The notes beneath the pieces were generated by a model. That model was not told the DNA's origin. It saw only the letters and a program-made list of their open reading frames with translations, and ran no database searches. The position numbers and the translations under genes were made by a program. From contig JAHIYT010000174.1 of NCBI GenBank assembly GCA_018814945.1, forward strand, positions 1 through 5,392: a DNA stretch of 5,392 bases, in the 5' to 3' direction. This document shows positions 1 to 5,191 of this stretch, piece after piece; the first letter of the stretch is position 1, and each line of letters opens with the position of its first letter. The stretch comes from Patescibacteria group bacterium (GTDB lineage: Bacteria; Patescibacteriota; Gracilibacteria; UM-FILTER-43-11).

Positions 1-532
1 AAATAAGTGGCGAACCACGACGGGCCGCAACCAAATAATTCTCACCAACGTTCATAACTACAATTGCGTATCTGCCTTCTAGCCTCTGAACGGCTTTAAA
101 TACAGCATCCTTAAAGCTATTATCTTTGCGATATTTTGCAATTAATTGTGGAATTACTTCTGTATCTGTATCGGAAATAAAGTTCTCTTTACCAAGTTCA
201 TCCTTAATTTCCTGATAATTTTCAATAATTCCGTTATGCACAACTGCAATGGTTTTGTCGCTACTAAAATGCGGATGAGCATTTACATCGGTCACCCCAC
301 CATGAGTTGCCCAGCGAGTATGACCGATTGCAAGTGTTGAGTTTTTATCTTTGAAGTCATCCAAATTTGCTTCGGAAATTTTCCCAACCTTTTTGTCGAT
401 AAATAATTTACCATCTAAATCTGTAGCAACCCCCCAAGAGTCGTATCCTCGATATTCCAGCTTTTGTAAGCCTTTTATAACGAGTTCCATGCTATTTGTT
501 TTTGGGCCAATATAGCCGAATATTCCACACAT
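1..532 (-). CDS. glmS: Glutamine--fructose-6-phosphate aminotransferase (isomerizing), N-terminal part; runs off left edge
   Basis: The reverse strand encodes the glutaminase half of GlmS, the cytoplasmic enzyme that makes glucosamine-6-phosphate from fructose-6-phosphate and glutamine, the first step to UDP-GlcNAc. The start is fixed by MCGIFGYIG: Cys2 becomes the N-terminal nucleophile of the Ntn-hydrolase domain once Met is removed. Other family landmarks are EYRGYDSWGVA (about 26-36), HTRWATHGG (71-79, Arg and His of the glutamine site), VNAHPH (83-88), HNGIIENY (99-106, oxyanion Asn-Gly) and SDTDTEVI (120-127). Only 177 residues of an enzyme usually near 600 are present; the two SIS sugar-binding domains lie outside. 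The Trp in YRGYDSWG replaces the Ala or Ser seen in enterobacterial GlmS. It lies 80 bp downstream of rmlB on the same strand. No Shine-Dalgarno motif precedes the ATG. The upstream gap is too short and AT-rich to hold a glmS ribozyme. Confidence 0.95.
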   Translation of the reverse strand, partial: MCGIFGYIGPKTNSMELVIKGLQKLEYRGYDSWGVATDLDGKLFIDKKVGKISEANLDDFKDKNSTLAIGHTRWATHGGVTDVNAHPHFSSDKTIAVVHNGIIENYQEIKDELGKENFISDTDTEVIPQLIAKYRKDNSFKDAVFKAVQRLEGRYAIVVMNVGENYLVAARRGSPLI

Positions 533-541
533 GCTTTAAAA

Positions 542-570
542 ATTTTAAATTTACAATTTACAATTTACAA
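542..570 (-). promoter_or_regulatory. Candidate glmS promoter built on a 7-bp repeat
   Basis: On the reverse strand TTGTAA (565-570) and TAAAAT (542-547) are separated by exactly 17 bp. The -10 lies about 10 nt from the glmS ATG, so the mRNA would be almost leaderless. The spacer consists of the 7-bp repeat, and TTGTAA itself recurs in each unit. In DNA this AT-rich, chance matches are common, so this is inference. Confidence 0.35.
548..568. repeat. Three tandem copies of a 7-bp unit, AATTTAC
   Basis: Positions 548-554, 555-561 and 562-568 are three perfect copies of AATTTAC in the rmlB-glmS gap. They coincide with the spacer and -35 region of the candidate glmS promoter. Confidence 0.85.
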
Positions 571-614
571 ACAAGTTCCAATATTTGAAAAATTAAAATT
601 TAAAATTGTAAATT
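548..614. repeat. 12-bp inverted repeat spanning the rmlB-glmS gap
   Basis: AATTTACAATTT at 548-559 (and again at 555-566) is the exact reverse complement of 603-614, leaving a loop of about 43 nt. The right arm reaches into the rmlB stop codon at 613-615. The stem is almost all A-T and no clear T-run follows it, so terminator activity is doubtful. It may simply be another inverted copy of the same AT-rich repeat. Confidence 0.5.
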
Positions 615-1551
615 AAATAAAGTTATTTTTATACCATTCTACCACTTCCCTAAACCCCTCCTCAAACCCCACAGTAGGTTCCCATCCAAGTTCATTCTGA
701 ATCTTAGTGGAATCAATTGCATAACGAATGTCATGACCAGGCCTGTCTTCTACAAACTTAATCCTATCTTCTGGTAAATCGAGAATAGCTAATATCTTTT
801 TCGTAATTTCAATATTAGGATGTTCTTCATTTGCTCCGACATTATACACTTCTCCAATCTTTCCTTTATGTAAAATCAAATCTACCGCTCTACAATGGTC
901 AATTACATGCAACCAATCACGGACATTAGACCCGTCTCCATAAACTGGCACATTTTCTCCAGCTAACAATTTCTTAATAAAAAACGGCACCAACTTTTCC
1001 GGATACTGGCAAGGGCCGTAGTTATTTGAACATCTACTAATAATTACTGGCGTCTTATAAGTCCTGTAATAAGCAAGACTTAGCATATCTCCTGCAGCTT
1101 TTGAGGCGGAATAAGGAGAGCTTGGTTTTAAAATAGATTCCTCGGTAAAGAATCCATTTTCCGTATCACCATAAACTTCGTCGGTAGAAATCTGAATATA
1201 TCTTTCATGACCATATTTCTTTGCTGCATCCAATAAAATCTGAGTTCCAATAACATTACTCTTCAAAAACTCAGTTGGATCTTTAATGCTGTTATCTACA
1301 TGAGTTTCAGCAGCAAAATTAATAATCACATCAACTTTTCCAGCGAGTTTATATACCAATTGAATGTTTGTAATATCACCTTTAACAAATTCATAATTTC
1401 GGTTATTGGCATAATCTTCACAGTTCTTCAAATCGCCTGCATAGGTAAGTTTATCCAGATTAATGATCTGATAATCACTGTGTTCACCCAGCATATAACG
1501 GATAAAATTGGAACCAATGAAACCTGCCCCTCCTGTAACTAAAATTCGCAT
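613..1551 (-). CDS. rmlB: dTDP-glucose 4,6-dehydratase
   Basis: RmlB (RfbB) converts dTDP-glucose to dTDP-4-keto-6-deoxyglucose in the cytoplasm, the committed step to dTDP-L-rhamnose and other deoxysugars of surface polysaccharides. It is an extended short-chain dehydrogenase: the NAD-binding TGGAGFIGSN is at residues 6-15, the catalytic Thr-Asp-Glu at 123-125 (STDEVYGD), and the YxxxK pair at Tyr147/Lys151 (SPYSASK). Family blocks follow: CSNNYGPCQYPEKLVP (about 174-189), YGDGSNVRDWLHVIDHC (204-220), GEVYNVGANEE (233-243) and RPGHDIRYAIDSTKI (270-284). At 312 residues it is complete but near the short end of the family, with a short stretch between the TDE and YxxxK motifs. No rmlA, rmlC or rmlD is visible, so the final sugar is unknown. 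It lies between tRNA-His (63 bp upstream) and glmS. There is no Shine-Dalgarno motif; the start is set by the Rossmann N-terminus MRILVTGG. Confidence 0.96.
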   Translation of the reverse strand: MRILVTGGAGFIGSNFIRYMLGEHSDYQIINLDKLTYAGDLKNCEDYANNRNYEFVKGDITNIQLVYKLAGKVDVIINFAAETHVDNSIKDPTEFLKSNVIGTQILLDAAKKYGHERYIQISTDEVYGDTENGFFTEESILKPSSPYSASKAAGDMLSLAYYRTYKTPVIISRCSNNYGPCQYPEKLVPFFIKKLLAGENVPVYGDGSNVRDWLHVIDHCRAVDLILHKGKIGEVYNVGANEEHPNIEITKKILAILDLPEDRIKFVEDRPGHDIRYAIDSTKIQNELGWEPTVGFEEGFREVVEWYKNNFI

Positions 1552-1575
1552 ATATAAGTAGAATTTACAGCAATT

Positions 1576-1584
1576 ATTCTAACA
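1576..1584 (-). promoter_or_regulatory. Candidate extended -10 for rmlB
   Basis: The reverse strand reads TGT-TAGAAT, an extended -10 (TGn plus hexamer), 24 nt before the rmlB ATG, giving a leader of roughly 17 nt. No good -35 is seen at 16-18 bp. Read-through from the tRNA transcript is the alternative. Confidence 0.3.
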
Positions 1585-1614
1585 TTTTTCGCCAGAAAAA
1601 CCAGTCATTAAAAG

Positions 1615-1692
1615 TGGGGCGAATGATGGGTCTCGAACCCATGACCTTCCGGACCACAACCGGACGCTCTAACCAACTGAGCTACATTCGCC
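1615..1692 (-). tRNA. tRNA-His (anticodon GTG)
   Basis: A full cloverleaf can be drawn on the reverse strand. The acceptor arms GCGAATG/CATTCGC pair over all 7 bp, the D-stem is GCTC/GAGC, the anticodon stem TCCGG/CCGGA encloses loop TTGTGGT with anticodon GTG (genomic 1655-1657), and the T-arm is ATGGG-TTCGAGA-CCCAT. The base before position 1 is G (1692) and the discriminator is C (1618), the G-1:C73 pair that identifies histidine tRNAs. CCA is encoded (1615-1617). It is followed by CTTTT, which is too weak to call a terminator. rmlB starts 63 bp downstream on the same strand. Confidence 0.97.
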
Positions 1693-1739
1693 ATATAGTA
1701 GTGAGAAATCCGTTCCGAATGTGGTAAGGACGCTAGTCC

Positions 1740-1768
1740 ATAGCATAATGAGGATGTTGGTGCGACAA
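1740..1768 (-). promoter_or_regulatory. Weak candidate promoter for tRNA-His
   Basis: On the reverse strand TTGTCG (1763-1768) is followed after 17 bp by TGCTAT (1740-1745), with TATGCT overlapping at 15 bp. It would start transcription about 40 nt before the tRNA 5' end. Both boxes are poor matches; it is listed because the tRNA needs a promoter in this gap. Confidence 0.25.
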
Positions 1769-1809
1769 TTTGAGTATAAAATTTTCGCAATCAGTAAGGA
1801 TTTCCCTAT

Positions 1810-1836
1810 TTGTTTTTTGCTAGGCTAGTTTATAAT
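1810..1836 (+). promoter_or_regulatory. Possible upstream promoter of gene A
   Basis: TTGTTT (1810-1815) and a perfect TATAAT (1831-1836) are spaced by 15 bp, shorter than ideal. It lies about 75 bp upstream of the better promoter for gene A and would give a leader near 95 nt that contains a 21-codon ORF. It could be a secondary start or a chance match. Confidence 0.3.
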
Positions 1837-1871
1837 TTATTAAGCAAAAATGCAAATAAGTAAAACTTTTT

Positions 1872-1900
1872 GGCTTATAAGATTGTTTTTCGGGCTTATA
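1872..1900 (+). repeat. 8-bp direct repeat GGCTTATA at 21-bp pitch, straddling the gene A -35
   Basis: GGCTTATA occurs at 1872-1879 and 1893-1900. The 21-bp pitch is two turns of B-DNA, so both copies face the same side of the helix. One lies just upstream of the -35 and the other inside the promoter spacer. This is how an operator for a regulator that binds direct repeats would look, but no regulator is identified. Confidence 0.45.
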
Positions 1901-1911
1901 TCTGGTATAAT
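1883..1911 (+). promoter_or_regulatory. Strong promoter of gene A
   Basis: TTGTTT (1883-1888), a 17-bp spacer and TATAAT (1906-1911) with an extended TGG just before it form a near-consensus sigma70 promoter. Expected transcription start is about 1918, giving a leader near 19 nt before the ATG at 1937. The same TGGTATAAT block occurs at the promoter of the membrane-protein gene at 3307-3315. Confidence 0.8.
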
Positions 1912-1936
1912 CTAAAGAAGTAATTATTAATTAAAG

Positions 1937-2962
1937 ATGCCCGACAATAGCGAAAATAAAAAAGGACCACATTGGATATCCGCCGGTGAAGATCTTGATG
2001 GTGAAATGAACCCAGAATTTGTAAGGGAGATGATTGAGGCAAAAAGGGCGAGGGATCTAAAGTGGGCCTTGGAACATCCAATAGGCAAGAGACTTGCAGA
2101 ATTGCATGCAAAAGAGGTCCATGTTAGATATAACCCAGAAACAATTGAAAGGATAGTTTTGGAAGCTAAAGATATAATTGAACTAGCTTCTTCTATGAGA
2201 CTTCGAAAGCCTTCTGTTCAACCCGAAAATGCAGAAAAATTAAAAAGTATGAAAAGGGCAATTGAGGATAGAGAAGTGATTTTAAGAAAAGGGGTTGTTG
2301 GGACTACTAACTTATCCGCACCGGAAGACATGCTACATGAAATAGATGAAATATATGCCCCAATAATTAGCAGACTAAACGCGATAATTAATCAAATTAA
2401 TGAAGAAAAACCAAAAGAAAGCGTTTCATATCTAGTCAATGAATCAATGAAAGATATGAAGGCTTTGTTTGAGACAATAATTGACATGGTTAAATATTAT
2501 CAGGATCAATTAACCAACCACTTCATCACATTTAGAGGTGAAAGCGTTGGAAGTTCAGTAGATAGATCAAGAGAAAGAATTAGTGATATTGGCTCAGGAA
2601 CAAATGGTAAAAGTCAGGTATTAGGTGTAAACATGCGTTTATACAAAAATATTCTTGAGGCAAATGAGGAAATGGAAAAAGGATTTGATAATCCAGATAG
2701 CGAAAATCAAGCTCAGATAAATGGTGAACTATTTACTGAAGCAGTCCACCTGGAAGCAGAATTACTTGGAAGAGTTTCAGGGAATGTAATGACAGTTTTA
2801 AGTAATATCGGAGAACCTGGTATTCGACATCCACTAGGAGAAACGGAATCAGGAAGAATGAAAAAAACCCTTGAATATCTACACTTTGCATTGAGAGTGT
2901 GTGAGAGGTTGGAATATCAAAGCAAAATGCTTAAGTTGTTACTCAAAAAAACCTCAGCATAA
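1937..2962 (+). CDS. Uncharacterised helical cytoplasmic protein, 341 aa (gene A)
   Basis: I do not recognise this family. The protein has no signal peptide or membrane segment, is rich in Glu, Lys, Arg and Met, and reads as long amphipathic helices, so it is probably a soluble helical or coiled-coil protein. A polar N-terminus (1-25) is followed by helical stretches at about 26-62, 66-118, 128-158, 168-195, 231-250, 258-290 and 306-337. It resembles gene B at 4145: YLVNE (A 165-169, B 138-142) sits at the end of a 56-residue stretch alignable without gaps (A 114-169, B 87-142; I count 12 identities), and there are weaker matches at NPETIERIV/DPENVQRRV, KALFETII/ENLFDRMI and in the last helix. 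Distant paralogy is therefore likely. A strong promoter ends 25 bp upstream. There is no Shine-Dalgarno motif, only TAAAG next to the ATG. No good plus-strand terminator follows. The 3' end holds the terminator of the convergent 55-aa gene. Confidence 0.85.
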   Translation: MPDNSENKKGPHWISAGEDLDGEMNPEFVREMIEAKRARDLKWALEHPIGKRLAELHAKEVHVRYNPETIERIVLEAKDIIELASSMRLRKPSVQPENAEKLKSMKRAIEDREVILRKGVVGTTNLSAPEDMLHEIDEIYAPIISRLNAIINQINEEKPKESVSYLVNESMKDMKALFETIIDMVKYYQDQLTNHFITFRGESVGSSVDRSRERISDIGSGTNGKSQVLGVNMRLYKNILEANEEMEKGFDNPDSENQAQINGELFTEAVHLEAELLGRVSGNVMTVLSNIGEPGIRHPLGETESGRMKKTLEYLHFALRVCERLEYQSKMLKLLLKKTSA

Positions 2963-2975
2963 ATATACACTGAGG
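2945..2975 (-). terminator. Intrinsic terminator of the 55-aa gene, inside the 3' end of gene A
   Basis: On the reverse strand CCTCAG (2970-2975) pairs with CTGAGG (2952-2957), followed at once by seven T (2945-2951). The 12-nt interior adds U-G, G-U, U-A and A-U pairs, leaving a UAUU tetraloop. The two wobble pairs exist only in the minus-strand RNA; in the plus-strand RNA they become mismatches, and the downstream sequence there is only loosely T-rich. The structure is thus built for minus-strand transcription and covers the last codons of gene A. Confidence 0.75.
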
Positions 2976-2998
2976 AATGTCTTATTTTAGCTAGGGAG

Positions 2999-3166
2999 CT
3001 ATAATTCCATTAATCTATCTCTAGATTGGGCAGCTCTGTCCTTTTGAGACTTCATATAATCTAGCAGCTCAGTAATACTCTGGTCAGCTTGATCAACTTG
3101 AGCTTGCTTTTCTTCAGTAGTAAGCTCGTCCTCATTAGTTCTAATTGTTTCAGCCGGATCATTCAT
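2999..3166 (-). CDS. Small acidic helical protein, 55 aa, convergent to gene A
   Basis: This short gene begins MNDPAETIRTNEDEL and ends SRDRLMEL with a TAG stop. By my count it has 14 acidic and 7 basic residues (net about -7), no Cys, no membrane segment, and a Gln/Glu-rich middle (about 16-34) that should form an amphipathic helix. I recognise no family. Support for it being real: a well-spaced promoter upstream (3202-3230), a minus-strand-specific terminator 24 bp beyond the stop, and reasonable codon use. Its stop is 36 bp from the gene A stop, tail to tail. It could be a small partner or regulator of gene A or of the channel-like protein transcribed divergently from it. That is inference from position; an unrelated small acidic protein is equally possible. 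There is no Shine-Dalgarno motif. Confidence 0.7.
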   Translation of the reverse strand: MNDPAETIRTNEDELTTEEKQAQVDQADQSITELLDYMKSQKDRAAQSRDRLMEL

Positions 3167-3201
3167 ATCGAATTAATTAATAAGTATTCTTTTGCACCAA
3201 A

Positions 3202-3230
3202 ATAATACACGTATTTTAATTTTTTTGCAA
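3202..3230 (-). promoter_or_regulatory. Promoter of the 55-aa gene
   Basis: The reverse strand has TTGCAA (3225-3230), a 17-bp spacer and TATTAT (3202-3207). Transcription should start about 28 nt before the ATG at 3166. It is divergent from the membrane-protein promoter at 3287-3315, so the 166-bp gap serves both genes. Confidence 0.6.
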
Positions 3231-3286
3231 GTAATTTGGAATAAAAAATATAATATGTCAAATCACAATATTTTTACCTTATCTTC

Positions 3287-3315
3287 TTGTATTTTAAGCG
3301 TTTTTTTGGTATAAT
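3287..3315 (+). promoter_or_regulatory. Strong promoter of the channel-like gene
   Basis: TTGTAT (3287-3292), a 17-bp spacer and TATAAT (3310-3315) with an extended TGG at 3307-3309 form a near-consensus promoter. The expected start near 3322 leaves only about 11 nt before the ATG at 3333, too little for a normal Shine-Dalgarno arrangement. Confidence 0.8.
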
Positions 3316-3332
3316 ACTAAGACAAAATAAAT

Positions 3333-4034
3333 ATGGAAGACCTTTTAATACAAATTACGGGAAGCATTGTTAATGCCATCCAGTCTAAATATGACACTTT
3401 CGTGCAGTTAGCTCCTTTTATATTAGGATCTATCGCAATTTTCCTTTTTGGCTGGATTTTAGCTGAGCTTGCATCAAAAGCCATTCTTAAAATGTCCGAA
3501 AAGCTAAAACTCGAATGGATATCAGACAAAGTTGGCTTAAAGCATTTTTTAGATAGAACTGGTGCCAAAATGAGTCCTTCTCATGTTATTGCAAAATCTA
3601 TTAAAGGTTATTTGATTTTTGTTTTCTTTATTGAAGCTACTAAAGTTGCACGACTTACACAAATCGCAGAGTTTTTAAGTACGGTTCTTAGCTATGTGCC
3701 GGATGTACTTATTTCAATATTTATAATGCTTGTTGGTATTAGAATTGGTAACACAATGCAGCTCGTTATTTCCACATCCCTTAGTTTTGCAAAATCAAAT
3801 ACTGCCAATGTACTTGGAATCGCCGCAAAGGGCACAATCATAGCATTTGCAATATTAGCTGCACTTTCTGAGCTTGAAATCGCAGACATTTTAGTACAAA
3901 CACTATTCATCGGATTTGTTTCAATGTTAACCCTTGCAGGCGGACTTGCCTTTGGTTTAGGTGGTAAAGATGTAGTAAAAGAACTACTTGAAGCAATAAA
4001 AAGAGTGGAAATAAAAGAGCACAAAAAGAAATAA
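3333..4034 (+). CDS. Mechanosensitive-channel-like membrane protein with conserved TM-helix repeats
   Basis: A 233-aa integral membrane protein with about five hydrophobic segments: 26-47, 90-106, 122-140, 164-184 and 186-209. The Gly-rich end LAGGLAFGLGGKDVVKELLE (201-220) is the signature of proteins carrying the 'conserved TM helix' repeat (Pfam TM_helix), relatives of MscS-type small-conductance channels. There is an internal duplication: 26-51 matches 121-146 (8 identities in 26 without gaps, including a shared P, G and L/I pattern), and the helix from 85 matches that from 160 (both V...KG...I). The chain stops after the pore-like helix with a short basic tail (VEIKEHKKK), so the soluble beta domain of true MscS is absent. 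Role in osmotic or membrane-tension response is inferred from the family. It has its own strong promoter and terminator and lies between the two paralogous genes. No Shine-Dalgarno motif is present; the start is set by the first ATG after the promoter. Confidence 0.85.
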   Translation: MEDLLIQITGSIVNAIQSKYDTFVQLAPFILGSIAIFLFGWILAELASKAILKMSEKLKLEWISDKVGLKHFLDRTGAKMSPSHVIAKSIKGYLIFVFFIEATKVARLTQIAEFLSTVLSYVPDVLISIFIMLVGIRIGNTMQLVISTSLSFAKSNTANVLGIAAKGTIIAFAILAALSELEIADILVQTLFIGFVSMLTLAGGLAFGLGGKDVVKELLEAIKRVEIKEHKKK

Positions 4035-4060
4035 TTGATTTTTAATCTGGATTAATATAG

Positions 4061-4083
4061 ACTCACAACCTTGTGAGTTTTTT
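4061..4083 (+). terminator. Intrinsic terminator of the channel-like gene
   Basis: ACTCACAA (4061-4068) pairs perfectly with TTGTGAGT (4071-4078); with a realistic loop this is a 7-bp stem and an ACCT tetraloop, followed by six T (4078-4083). It lies 26 bp after the stop and insulates gene B from the membrane-protein transcript. Confidence 0.9.
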
Positions 4084-4104
4084 AACAGAATTTTAATATT
4101 ATTT

Positions 4105-4133
4105 TTAATAAAAAACTTGCAATATTGTATAAC
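4105..4133 (+). promoter_or_regulatory. Candidate promoter of gene B
   Basis: An extended -10, TG-TATAAC (4126-4133), is preceded at 17 bp by TTAATA (4105-4110), a weak -35. Transcription would begin near 4140, only about 5 nt before the GTG at 4145. A promoter is needed here because a strong terminator lies just upstream. Confidence 0.45.
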
Positions 4134-4144
4134 TTTATTGTACA

Positions 4145-5191
4145 GTGTTTAGGAAAGTGCTCTCCCAAACACAAAAACAAATTTATATGCTCCTCGAATT
4201 AGCGGAAGACCGCCCAATTACCAAAGAAAGAAAAGGAGATAACTTGCCTGCGAACATGGCTGGCTTTTTGGAGCAATTCAACGAAAATCCAGAAGCTGAT
4301 AAAGTTGGTAATGAAGATCCAGAAAATGTTCAAAGAAGAGTTCATTATCTACTAGAGAACGCCAAAAGATTTGAAGCTGAGGTAAAAGCTTTTGAAGAGC
4401 CTTTTATTTTACTTGGAGCAAGCGCTGAAAAAAAACTGGTGGAAGCGGTGGGAACTATGGGGGAAACTTATGTAAGTAAGCTCATTGGTTATTACGACAC
4501 ACTAAGAAAGCAAGTTGAATCAATAATAAGCAATATCCGAGAAAATGGTGTTGCTTATTTGGTAAATGAAAAAGGAGTTTACAATGAAAGGGCAGCTGAA
4601 GAAATTGAAAATCTGTTTGATAGGATGATATATGGCTTTAGGGAGTTAAATGAAAAAGTTCTAGATCCATTACACCCAGGGCATGCAGGAATTTCAATAG
4701 GCACTAGTAAAGAAAGAGGAAAAACTCTTAGTGAATACATGGAAGAAGTCCCAGAGGAGCAAAGGGGGCGCAGATTAAATGCCGATTCATATGAGTATGA
4801 AATGGAACAGGCAAGGCTTGATGCAATATATAAAGATTTGGAATCTGGAAGTGATGTCACGGCTGAAAATATAAGAACCAGATTATTTGAATTAACAAAG
4901 AATATGCTAGCTCATATGTCAGACGATCTAGCTGCTAACTCTTCTTCACTTCTGCAAAAAAGGATTAGAAGAAACCCTGATGGAAGCCGGGATAGAAATT
5001 TAATAGCTATACAAGAAAGACCACTGGCACAACTAGACTTTCTTTTAGACGTCGTTATCAGATCTGTGCGTGTGGTAAAAAACACTAGAATTCAAACCGA
5101 AATGCTAATGCATGGTAGAGGAATGGATGAATTAGAGCAGACCTCGCATTCTCTTCCTCCTGTTCACAAGTCTTTGAGTACTGCCGGATAG
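4145..5191 (+). CDS. Uncharacterised helical cytoplasmic protein, 348 aa (gene B, paralogue of gene A)
   Basis: No family is recognised. Like gene A it is a soluble, mostly helical protein rich in Glu, Arg and Leu with no signal peptide or membrane segment. Helical stretches lie at about 60-86, 94-133, 146-172, 212-234, 238-272 and 290-321, with a flexible Ser/Pro-rich tail (about 328-348). Similarity to gene A is described there: YLVNE at 138-142, a length-matched 56-residue block before it, LF..MI at 157-162, a SKERG/SRERI turn, and the final helix. Its own distinctive piece is a charged segment at 196-211 (EYMEEVPEEQRGRRLN). The start is unsure: GTG 4145 gives the longest frame and sits about 5 nt from the predicted transcript start; GTG 4157 and ATG 4187 (Met15) are in-frame alternatives, and none has a well-placed Shine-Dalgarno motif. 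The last 60 bp overlap the convergent 67-aa ORF. No terminator is visible after the TAG stop. Confidence 0.82.
   Translation: MFRKVLSQTQKQIYMLLELAEDRPITKERKGDNLPANMAGFLEQFNENPEADKVGNEDPENVQRRVHYLLENAKRFEAEVKAFEEPFILLGASAEKKLVEAVGTMGETYVSKLIGYYDTLRKQVESIISNIRENGVAYLVNEKGVYNERAAEEIENLFDRMIYGFRELNEKVLDPLHPGHAGISIGTSKERGKTLSEYMEEVPEEQRGRRLNADSYEYEMEQARLDAIYKDLESGSDVTAENIRTRLFELTKNMLAHMSDDLAANSSSLLQKRIRRNPDGSRDRNLIAIQERPLAQLDFLLDVVIRSVRVVKNTRIQTEMLMHGRGMDELEQTSHSLPPVHKSLSTAG
5077..5110 (-). terminator. Weak candidate terminator of the 67-aa ORF, inside gene B
   Basis: On the reverse strand CATTAG (5105-5110) can pair with CTAGTG (5083-5088), including one U-G wobble that exists only in this orientation, followed by six T (5077-5082). 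The loop is 16 nt and the stem short, so a chance match within coding sequence is quite possible. It mirrors the placement of the better terminator at the end of gene A. Confidence 0.3.

Noticed and set aside
146..340. A 64-aa plus-strand open frame
   Set aside because: It is antisense to the glutaminase domain of glmS, including the strongly conserved HTRWATHGG block.
533..612. A glmS ribozyme/riboswitch upstream of glmS
   Set aside because: The gap is about 80 nt, almost pure A/T with simple repeats, and cannot hold the conserved ribozyme core.
1300..1542. An 80-aa plus-strand open frame
   Set aside because: It lies wholly antisense to rmlB, whose motifs are unambiguous.
1585..1600. Hairpin TTTTTC-GCCA-GAAAAA between tRNA-His and rmlB as a terminator
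   Set aside because: The stem is six mostly A-T pairs and no T-run follows on the minus strand, so it is unlikely to terminate.
1608..1790. A 60-aa minus-strand open frame over the tRNA region
   Set aside because: It reads through the tRNA-His gene, which has a perfect cloverleaf; the peptide is an artefact of tRNA sequence.
1896..2111. A 71-aa minus-strand open frame
   Set aside because: It is antisense to the start and promoter of gene A and has no promoter or terminator of its own.
3692..4024. A 110-aa minus-strand open frame, and a similar 83-aa frame at 3317-3568
   Set aside because: Both are antisense to the channel-like gene, which has a coherent membrane topology, its own promoter and a terminator; the Ser/Thr/Pro-rich translations look like shadows.
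4579..4860. A 93-aa minus-strand open frame
   Set aside because: It lies antisense within gene B and is Ser-rich, typical of a shadow; no signals accompany it.
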